This document shows positions 9,712 through 18,700 of a stretch of 64,000 nucleotides of DNA, piece by piece. This DNA is from Paenibacillus sp. FSL K6-3182. GTDB taxonomy: Bacteria; Bacillota; Bacilli; Paenibacillales; Paenibacillaceae. The DNA lies in NCBI RefSeq assembly GCF_037976325.1, contig NZ_CP150265.1, positions 6,585,001-6,649,000 on the forward strand. Direction: 5' to 3'. The notes beneath the pieces are model-generated. The model searched no databases. It had not been told where the DNA came from and was given only the letters and a program-made list of their open reading frames with translations. The translations under genes were made by a program, and so were the position numbers. The stretch's first letter is position 1. Each line of letters starts with the position of its first letter.

Positions 9712-10833
9712 TTAAATCTCTCCAATTGCTGAACGATACACGCTCATCATTTGATCAATGGATTGATCGATATGAAACTCACGTTCCACCCACCGTCTTC
9801 CCTCTATTCCATTAGCGCGCAGCCCCTCCAGCCTGCGGCATCCATCTGCAATCTCGCTTGCAAACAAATAACGGGAATAAGTGGCAGACGAACCGTGGTC
9901 TCCAAAATAGTTAAGCCAAGCCTGCTCATAATTACTCGGCTCTACCCAGCCAAAATAGCCATGGTTGCCAATGGCAAGCACTGGCTTCTCGCAAGCCATT
10001 GCCTCCAGCGCAACGCGTCCCGTACCGACAACGATATCTGAAGCATTGTAATACTCTCGCATTTGAGATTGTTTTCCAACCATATGAATGAACCGTCTTC
10101 CGATTTCCACCTGAATGAATTCCGCAAGTTCTGAAATTGCATTATATTTAGGGCCATCCCCGACAACGACAAGCTCAAGCTTATCCCACCCATAACGATA
10201 AAGATCCTTCATCGCCCGCAGCAGGACATCACATGCTGTTGCCTTTCCCCAAGCCAAGCGGCTAGCATACATAAGTACAATTGCATCTTCAGAAATACCT
10301 AAGTCTGAGCGAAGCTTTGCGCCGCTGGATGGATAAAACTCCGCTAGATCGATGCCATTCGGGACAACGATAGACGGAAAGCCAAGCCGCGTGATGTAGC
10401 TTTGAAGAGGAGCACTTACACATATGACCGATTCCGAGTAAACAAGCAGCGATTTTAGAGCAGTCTGCGGATAATAGGTGCCATGAACGGTAAATATAGA
10501 CGGAATTCCTAATAGATTAGCTGCCTTTGCCGTAAACAAACCTGATGGAGTCTGATGCACATGAACGCAATCTACTTTCTCGCTTCGCATAATTTCCAGC
10601 AGCCAAACGATTCGCTCCGTTTGAACTGACACTCCAGCTGGCTGGAATTCAAACAAATATACATGGCACCCGGCATCCTCAAACCGAAACCGCATAGGGC
10701 CGTCCGCGGCAATTATACTCACTCTTTGACCTATTTTTATTAGTGCTTTTGCTAGACTTAATACATGTGTTTCCGTACCACCGGCATCCATACTGTCCAG
10801 AGCCATTAAGACGGATAACGGCGAGCCTGCCAT
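9712..10833 (-). CDS. Glycosyltransferase, group 1 (GT4-like)
   Basis: This 373-residue protein has a two-Rossmann GT-B organisation. The N-terminal motif MDAGGTETHVLSLAKAL (about 15-31) is the glycine-rich acceptor-side loop. The C-terminal half has VVGDGPKYNAI (about 225) and the donor-site 'EAMACEKPVLAIGNHGYFG' (about 285-303) with the conserved Glu. It probably transfers a nucleotide-sugar-derived hexose onto a surface or spore glycan. It starts six bases after the stop of the GT2 gene. Neither donor nor acceptor can be read from sequence. Confidence 0.88.
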   Translation of the reverse strand: MAGSPLSVLMALDSMDAGGTETHVLSLAKALIKIGQRVSIIAADGPMRFRFEDAGCHVYLFEFQPAGVSVQTERIVWLLEIMRSEKVDCVHVHQTPSGLFTAKAANLLGIPSIFTVHGTYYPQTALKSLLVYSESVICVSAPLQSYITRLGFPSIVVPNGIDLAEFYPSSGAKLRSDLGISEDAIVLMYASRLAWGKATACDVLLRAMKDLYRYGWDKLELVVVGDGPKYNAISELAEFIQVEIGRRFIHMVGKQSQMREYYNASDIVVGTGRVALEAMACEKPVLAIGNHGYFGWVEPSNYEQAWLNYFGDHGSSATYSRYLFASEIADGCRRLEGLRANGIEGRRWVEREFHIDQSIDQMMSVYRSAIGEI

Positions 10834-10839
10834 TTCACC

Positions 10840-11532
10840 TCACTCCTTTTTCGCATAAAAAGCCAATGAACGTTGGCTCGCATGCAGACGATAGTAATAA
10901 AGAATTTCAGGAATATTTTCAATACGAGCTTTGTTATTCAAAAATTTAACGATGAACTCATAATCCTCCGCCCCGACAATTCGTCGGCTCAATCCGCCAA
11001 TTTGGTCAAAAGCATCGCCGCGAAACATGATCGTCCCATGGCAAACACAGTGACCGCCGCTGCGGTAAACATCATGAATATCATCACCGAAACGCAGCCA
11101 TTTTTCCTGAACATACTGCCTCTTCTCGGCCTCATCAAAGCTAGCGTAGCTCGTTCCTACCAGCGCAACCTCTGCATGGCTTTGGAGATACGCTACTTGT
11201 TTCTCTAAACGCTGCGGATGAGAGAAATCGTCCGCATCCTGTACCGCGATATATTGTCCGCTAGCGTGGAAGAAACCCGTCGTAACGGCTCCAGAAAACC
11301 CAATATTTCTAGGAAGTCTAACGAGTACTATTGATTCTGTACCCGCTACTCCGTTCGCTTCGCACCAAGCCTCGATAACATCCAGCGACCTATCGGTCGA
11401 TGCGTCATCTACAATGATGATTTCTTTATTCAAATATGTTTGACTCATCAAGCTGTCCAAACATTCAATGAGATATGCTGCACGATTATAATTTGCAATA
11501 ACGATACTTACTTTTCCAAATTCCCGCTGCAC
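10840..11532 (-). CDS. Glycosyltransferase family 2
   Basis: This 230-residue GT-A enzyme has the N-terminal VSIVIANYNRAAYLIECLDSLMSQ, the nucleotide-binding IIIVDDASTD near residue 40, and a DxD-type metal site in 'VQDADDFSHP' near 93-102. A later 'GAEDYEFIVKF' fits the catalytic region. The start is GTG at 11532 with GGAG seven bases upstream, and it overlaps the previous gene by 25 bases, suggesting translational coupling. At 230 residues it is compact and has no membrane segments. It probably adds one sugar in the glycan made by this cluster. Confidence 0.9.
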   Translation of the reverse strand: MQREFGKVSIVIANYNRAAYLIECLDSLMSQTYLNKEIIIVDDASTDRSLDVIEAWCEANGVAGTESIVLVRLPRNIGFSGAVTTGFFHASGQYIAVQDADDFSHPQRLEKQVAYLQSHAEVALVGTSYASFDEAEKRQYVQEKWLRFGDDIHDVYRSGGHCVCHGTIMFRGDAFDQIGGLSRRIVGAEDYEFIVKFLNNKARIENIPEILYYYRLHASQRSLAFYAKKE

Positions 11533-12383
11533 CCTATCTCTCCTTTCTTGCCCTCTCTCCTATGAATGGCATGTAGAGCCTCAAAATGATCCCCTATTAT
11601 TTGCATCGTTGCAATGGAATGGTCTCCTCCGGCATTGCTGTGTTTGCTCGGACGATAACGATTTAAGCGATCAACTTCTACGCAGTGAACAGGCTTGACG
11701 GTTAACCCACCGAGCAGTCCCAGCGCATAAGCCTTCGGCGGACATAATAAATTGGACCATTGAATAACATTAAGCGCCCGCCTATTCAGCGCGAATGGAA
11801 CATGTACGAGTGAAGCATTCGCCAGATCCTCGCGGCCAACTGCCATATTCAGTGCTATTTTCAGCGTTGTCACGGCACTCCAAGGCATGCGCATGCTGAG
11901 GTGGTAATCCAGCTTATTAACAGCCAGATCACATTCGCTTAGCAGCGCATTAGGAAAAGGAGCAAGCTCCTTCCAAGGGATATGAAAATCACCATCCACA
12001 AACAGCAGCGCATCGCCAGTGGCTGCATATGCGCCAATAGCTCTGCCAACATCCGTTCCGAGCGACTCCTGAAAAACGATAACCGAAACGCCAAGCTCTC
12101 TAGCAATACTCTCAGTACGATCATTACAGCCATTAACAACTACGATAATTTCAGCTGGCGACAGCAATATAGCCTCTTGAATGACACGCCCTATTGTCCG
12201 CTCCTCGTTTTGAACGGGTATAATCACTGACAAGCGCTGGTGAACCCCGCGCCGATTGCCTGCTTGGGAGAAATCTCTTCCTTTTCGTAAAGGAGGCAGT
12301 ACATCCTTATCCGCGATCAATCGCTCGACATAGTCACGCCTTCTTCCGTCATCCGTACAGCCATTCCTATAAAATCCGGACAT
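11508..12383 (-). CDS. Glycosyltransferase family 2-like protein
   Basis: This 291-residue protein has an unusual 50-residue N-terminal lead rich in Arg/Asp (RRRDYVERL...RKGRDF), then a GT-A domain starting at 'LSVIIPVQNEERTIGRVIQEA'. The region has EIIVVVNGCNDRTESIAR (about 75-92) and a DxD motif in LLFVDGDFHIP near 128. The C-terminal part (after about 200) carries Asn/Arg/His-rich residues unlike standard GT2 enzymes. It overlaps both neighbours, so expression is tightly coupled. The substrate is unknown. Confidence 0.85.
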   Translation of the reverse strand: MSGFYRNGCTDDGRRRDYVERLIADKDVLPPLRKGRDFSQAGNRRGVHQRLSVIIPVQNEERTIGRVIQEAILLSPAEIIVVVNGCNDRTESIARELGVSVIVFQESLGTDVGRAIGAYAATGDALLFVDGDFHIPWKELAPFPNALLSECDLAVNKLDYHLSMRMPWSAVTTLKIALNMAVGREDLANASLVHVPFALNRRALNVIQWSNLLCPPKAYALGLLGGLTVKPVHCVEVDRLNRYRPSKHSNAGGDHSIATMQIIGDHFEALHAIHRREGKKGEIGCSGNLEK

Positions 12384-12567
12384 ATTCGATGACCCGCAAA
12401 CGTATCAACACATCTTCCGTCCCACCGTATCCAGGTACACTCAAGGTTCGAACCACAACGTATGAGAAGCCTACCGTCAGCAGCACACCTGCAACCACAT
12501 CCCCATTAGAGAGAATAACTTCTACATCTCTCCCTAGGTACGTGCGCAGCTTAAAATAAAATGACAC
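12367..12567 (-). CDS. Small beta-barrel-like protein (DUF2642/spore-coat-like)
   Basis: This 66-residue protein starts at a GTG (12567) behind TAGGAG and is first in the glycan cluster. Its pattern, LRTYLGRDVEVILSNGDVVAG followed by a hydrophobic strand VSYVVVRT and a C-terminal 'LRVIEYVRIL', resembles short all-beta proteins of the DUF2642 type found in Bacillus spore coats. This match is by eye. If correct, the cluster may glycosylate the spore surface. No signal peptide or membrane segment is present. Its stop overlaps the next gene by 17 bases. Confidence 0.6.
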   Translation of the reverse strand: MSFYFKLRTYLGRDVEVILSNGDVVAGVLLTVGFSYVVVRTLSVPGYGGTEDVLIRLRVIEYVRIL

Positions 12568-12664
12568 CTAATCAACTCCTACCGTTTGATACCCTCATCC
12601 TATTCGCTAGATTAATAGTGAGAACGGCATACGACTATTTTGAAAAAATTTTCATAGAATAGGC

Positions 12665-12716
12665 AAAAAAAAAGAGAAGCCCTCTTTCCCACTTTATCAG
12701 TGAGTTCGAAGGCTTC
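12665..12716 (-). terminator. Terminator of the 2519-residue enzyme gene
   Basis: GAAGCC/GGCTTC arms at the ends of a longer imperfect 18-bp stem are followed on the minus strand by nine T residues (A-run at 12665-12673). Confidence 0.8.
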
Positions 12717-12758
12717 TTCCTTGTCATTCAATGAGCCACATCGCTCATCCCAATCTTA

Positions 12759-15700
12759 TTACTTGTTGTAAATGGCATACATAATAACTGCTGCTTCCGC
12801 ACGGGTTGTATAACCAAGCGGGTTAAGCTTAGCGCCATCGCCCTTCACAATGCCGTTCGCTACGAGAAGAGCAGCACTGTCCGTTGCATAAGCTGCTAGC
12901 TGCTTCAAATCGGTGAACGATTTCAATTGCTCCGAGCTTCCTGCTTGCAGCTTTTTGCCAGAAATATTTAACGCTCTTGCTGTCATCGCGATCATTTCTT
13001 GCCTTGTAATGGAGGCATTCGGATCAAACGTACCGTCCGCACGGCCAGTTACTACGCCAAGCTTCTTCGCAATGGCAACCGCATCATAATAATAAGAACC
13101 TTTTGCCACATCGGTAAATTGACTATCATACGCAGCATTAAGACCTAAAGTTTTCACGAGCAGGGTAATAAAATCTGCCCGCTTCACATTTTGAGCTGGA
13201 GCGTATGCTTTATCCGATATGCCGTTGATGACGCCTTTTGCCGACATAACCTTAATCGCTTGTTGCGCCCAAGGATATTTGCCAAGATCGTCAAACGTTT
13301 TGCTTACGAATACTACGCCATACGTACTGAAATGATTTACTGTGAAAAGCACAGCACCTTGCGATTTATCATACTTGCCGCTTGGCACTGCAATCACTTT
13401 ACCTGCTGCGTCGAAATACCACACTGTAATTTGCTCGCTGCTCGCCAGCTCATCAGCTGTTGGAGTATAACTAAGCGATACGTTTACAGCAGCTTCTGGA
13501 TTGCTCCATTCCACTTTAACGCCGTCAACGTAGAGATTCAGCTCAACCGCAGGACGGCTGCCGATGGCTGCTCTCGCTTCTTCGCTAAGCTTTGTTTTAT
13601 CGATGTTCGCAATCACAATGGACACGTTTTTCCCATCCGAAGGCAGTGATTTCAACATATGGCTTGGTACAACAATCGTACCCGTACCTGTCTGAATTTC
13701 ATACTGTACCGACAGCTTAGCCTCGCTAATAGTCCCTTTAGGCAATTGCACCTCGTAGCCATTAGCTCCATTTACACTCGGTACTTTAATTATAATGGTT
13801 TGAACGGTACCATTATTTCCTTCTACTGATTTCAAAGCTTCGTCGATAAGCGTTTGGCTTATCGCAGTTTTACCAAGTCCGCTAGCCGTGTCCATGACCG
13901 GAGTTGGTGCCGGTATTGTGCCCTTTCCACTCGGAGGCGTCGTAGGAGCTGGCGTTACAGCTGGCCCCGTCGGTGACGTCGGTGTTGGTGTTGGCTCCGT
14001 TGGTGTCGTCGGCGTTGGTGTTGGCGTTGGTGTCGTCGGCGTTGGTGTTGGCGTTGGTGTTGGCTCTTCCCCTGGCGTAATAATATACGTAAATGGTGCA
14101 ACAAAGCTGTCCTTCATTCCTGCTTTAATCACGATCGTGCGGAGCACTGTCAGCTCCGAGAGCTTAAGCTCTCCTTTGTACAATTGCCCGTTTGTACTGC
14201 TAGGCAGCGATCCATCTGTTGTATAGTAAATGGCAGCCCCTTCTGTAGCAGTCGTTAAAGCAACCGTTTTGGTTCCTTTGTAGGCTCCAGCTTTCAGCGA
14301 AGCAGTCGGAAGCGCTGTGGTACCTGTAATTTGCGTAACCGCTTCAGTCTGCTCAAGCGTGATCCAATCCAGGTTTGCCCCATCATTATTGCTAGTAAAT
14401 TGAATCGTTTGTATGCCTTCTGCAAGCTCTACAATGCCAGAAGCCTCCGCATATTTATCCCATCCACCACTTGCTCCTAGCGGCGTAGTAGACAACTTTT
14501 GCCCATTCACGGACAACGTTCCACTCACGCCTGCTTGCGGCGTTGCATAACGGTAGGTCACTTTGTAGAAGCTCGATTTTGCGATATTAACGTCAAAATA
14601 AAGCGAGCCTGCTGCCGCGATAAAACCTACGTTTTTGAATAACAGCGTTTGTCCGTCCATATTGCTTTGAACAGCAGCCGCATCCGCATGGGTGTAGCTT
14701 TCCGCTTCAATTTTCATAGCACCGCTTTGATCCATTACCTGTACAACATACGGCTCAAATTTAATCCCTCTAAGCTCGTAGCCGGATGCTCCAGCCAGAA
14801 TACGAAGCTTTTGGTCACCTTCAATGAGATCAATGACAATTCGCATTTCAACGACCTGGTTGTAAAGGTTTGGTACGTTAATCGTTTTCCGAACAGCGCC
14901 ATCTTGCGCCTCCAGCACGATGCCATTCACAGCTTGGCCGCCAGATGTAGCCTTAAAGGTTGCAACATAGGAACCAGTAGCTGGCACGTGCACCAAATAA
15001 TCGGCATAATCGCCCGCATCAATTTGAGTTAGCCTGCTCGCGCTTCCTGTTCCAGACACTGCGAATCCTTTTAATCGATTGAAATGATCCAATGAATCAA
15101 GGGACAAAAGATTTACTGGCTCCTTCACATTTTCGGTTCCAAGCAGCACTGCCTTAGCGTTTAACGCCGTACCTCCTGTTGAATCATCGTAGGCTTGCAG
15201 TGGAACGTTAACCTGCAGATCTAGTTCATTATAGTAAACGGTTCCGCTCCAGTTCAGCGTAAGCTTCACTCGATTAGGGCTGAGAAGCTCCGCCGAGCGC
15301 AGTGATACGCCTCCTTGCGAGGTCGCCGCTCCCGACACGGTTATCGCTCCAAGCTGGCTCTGTACGAATGTACCGCCAGCAAGGGTAACGATTAGCTCCT
15401 TGCCATTTACGTCATAAGCAATCTGAGTCTCTGACAAGGATAACGACTCCGCATCATCAATAGCCTTAATGATAACTTTAGAGCTCATCGTCTTACCGGT
15501 ACTTCCAGAAGCAGCTTCATATGTGCTGGCTGTTACCGTAACGGTACGATCAGAGTCATAGTCTCTAGTCGCCCCTCCTCCTAAGGTAAGCTTAGCCATA
15601 TGGTCATCAACACGATAAACGCTGTCTACAACCGTTCCCGCATACCCTTCGATGGACCAATTGGAGGAAGTCAGCTCCTCTTTATACGTGTCATTAAGCA

Positions 15701-18700
15701 GCTGGACAAAAATATGGCTTCCAGCCTCTGCACCTTCTGTTACGGCTGAAGCATCTGCGATAATAGCAGGCCCAACCGCAATGGCATTCAAGTTGAAGCC
15801 TTGATCAACGATTCGAACTCTTAACGTATGAACACCTTCAGTCAGAGCAACTGTATCTGAAGCCATTGCCCAAGCATCCCAGCTCTCGCTGTTTGGAAGC
15901 TCAGTCGTTTTCAGTACATTTCCTCCTAGTGAAAGCTCTGCTTTCGCTCCGTCATAGGTCGTCGAATATTGATACGTAATACCGTAGTTTCCATCCGCCG
16001 GAACCTGCACCTCATATTCCATCCAATCATTCGGATCGGCATAGCTGACCGCTGATCCGTTTACGAGTACATTAAAGGCAGATGTGAATTTACTCGCCTC
16101 TATAGATGCGGGAAGTGAAATTGCTGCCTTATCCGCCTTCGTGAACGCAATACTTCTAACATTGAAGTCGTTTTTACTCACTTTCATCGTTAATTTATGC
16201 GCACCCTCTGGAAGCATAACGCGCTCGCGGCGATTAGCGAAGTACTCCCACTGGTACGTCGTCTGATTGATCGGCAGTGACACAAGCGGCTGGCCATCCA
16301 GTTCAAAGCTAACCAGACCATCCGTTTGAAAGCCAGCAATCGCCAGATCGAGTTCATACTCGCCTGCTTCTGCCACATTTACAACATAATCGAACGAAGC
16401 TGTTCCATTTGGTGCAAAAGAACCTAAGTATCCGTTCGGATTAATCTGGAACTCGCCTTCTGCTGAAGCAAAGCGCGTAGCGTCAATCGTTGCTGGAACG
16501 TTTGTTATTTGCGTACGATTCCAGCGATAGGTTGCTGCTGATTTGGCTGGAATGACCACTTCAATTTGAAGTCCATCAACTATCATTTTAAATGGCTGCG
16601 GGTCACTCGTTTGGTTGATGACAACCGTTACAATTTCTTTGCCGTCTGGGCTTGCAAACGCAACGTTGGTTACTGTCGCAGCCGAGCCGTAATTGCTATC
16701 GATTCGCACATAACCAGGCTTCACGAATTTTGTAAACTGCCCCATCAAATAATATTCCGGCAGCAGCCAGTAGTGATCTGGATTCGAGGAATCCTGTACA
16801 ACTGGGGTCGGATCAGGAATGCCTACCCATTGATGGGATGAAATATCGCTGTCCAGCATCGTAACCCAGCTGTTATAGCTTTTGGCATAGTTGCGGAAAT
16901 ATTGTGCGATGCGGTCAGCGCCCGTTGTACCCCATACCGCACGCTCCGTTAAATACACGCTTTTCTGCGGGAACAGCTTTTGAAGCTCCGTCATCATGGA
17001 CAGCTCGCCGCCATAATCGTGGAACGCCGTTCCTTCTATGGCGTCATAAGCTCCTTCAACGGAATTGCCAAGAATTTGCGCTGGATAAGCCATCGTATCG
17101 CCAGGATTGTGGTCGAACATCCATAGCTTTACACTTTTGATTTTTGCATTGCTATTCTGATCTAGCTTCGCCCGCAGCAGCTTGGCTAGACGTGACGCTT
17201 GCTGCCATGACATCGCTGTACTTGGATAATCAATTTCGAGCAGCGGCTCATTTTGCAGCGTCATGCCTTCAAAGTAGATGCCATGCTCAGCGTAAGCCTC
17301 TAAAAATTTCACATAATAATCTGCAAGCACAGGAAGATATTCTTCCTTCACTTGACCTCTTACCATGCTGCCCGTTGTTTTCATCCAGCCTGGAGGGCTC
17401 CAAGGCGATGCAAAAAATTGAACATCGGGATTAATCGCTTGTATTTTCTTAACGGTTGGAATGATGCCAAAATCAATATCCTTCTGAATGGAAAATTTCT
17501 TAAGCTCAACGTCCGTTTCACCTGCAGGCAAATCATCGTACGAATAAAACTTTTGCGCTGTAAAATCGGAGGTTCCGATCGTTAGGCGAATCAAGCTCAT
17601 GCCGATGCCGTTATCCTTGTCGATCAATTGGCGAAGCAGCTCTGTCTGCTTCTCCGGAGACATTTTCACAAGATTATGAATCGTCGCTTCTTCCATGGAC
17701 GAACCGATTCCCAGCATCGTTTGATACTTTTTATCCGGATTTATCGTAATCGTTGTCGCTTTGCTGTTATCTGGAATGGTAAAATCTAAATTCGTCTGCT
17801 GCTCCAGCTTCTTATCGCCAGCTTGAGAACGATCTGCATAATACCATTTGCGGTCACCCGCATCACGTTCACTGGAGATCCATGCCTCAACAGCTCCGCT
17901 AATAAGGGCTGGCTGTTCGCCGCCTCCATTACCTGGATCAGTGCCACCACCACCGCCGCCAGCTGGAACATCGCCTGTACGCGTAAACTCTACCCAGTTA
18001 AAATTAATGTCTCCGGCAATAAACTCAAGCCTCAGCTTTTGAATGCCAGCTTGGCTTAGCACGATATTATCGACGCTGGCCGTTTGCCAGCTTTGCCAGC
18101 CTCCTGTGGAGCCTACGTTCAACGTACCAAGCGTCGCTCCCGCTTCGCTCTTAATCTTAATCCCCGTTGCACCGCCGTTGCCAGCATAGCGGAAATCGGC
18201 TTTATAGGTACCGGGTTCGCTCACTTTCACCCTATAATCCAGCCATGCGCCGCCGGACGTCCATCCAATATTTTTGCCGCCGCCAATGTCCTGCGTGTCC
18301 TCTGTATTCAATCCGCTGCTCTTCGCATCGAACGCTTCCGCCTCGACCTTGCCCGGGATAGGCAGTGAAGGCTTCTCTGGTTCTACAGGTTTGCTCGGCA
18401 GATCAGGCGTAGCCTGCCCGCTCGTCAAGCCGTATCCGATAGGAAACAGCAAATTCGGACTGGCATCGGTCATAATTGGATAATTATTCGTTACATAAAA
18501 TGGCCATTTAATCGGGTTTTTCCCTTTAAACGGTTTGCCCCCAATCAGTACATCAGCCACGCCTTGACCTTCCGTACCTGGAAGCCATGCTGCGACAAGC
18601 GCATCCCAGTCACCCAGTTGATCCGCTATCGTAAGCGGGCGTCCTGATACAAGAACAACAACGAGTGGAATGTTCGGATCAGCTGCACGAATATTTGCAA

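Noticed and set aside
9693..9725. Earlier TTG start for the pyruvyltransferase
   Set aside because: It would overlap the preceding gene and has no ribosome-binding site; the ATG at 9695 does.
13888..14226. Plus-strand frame rich in Val-Gly
   Set aside because: It is the antisense of the Pro-Thr linker coding repeat of the large glycosidase.
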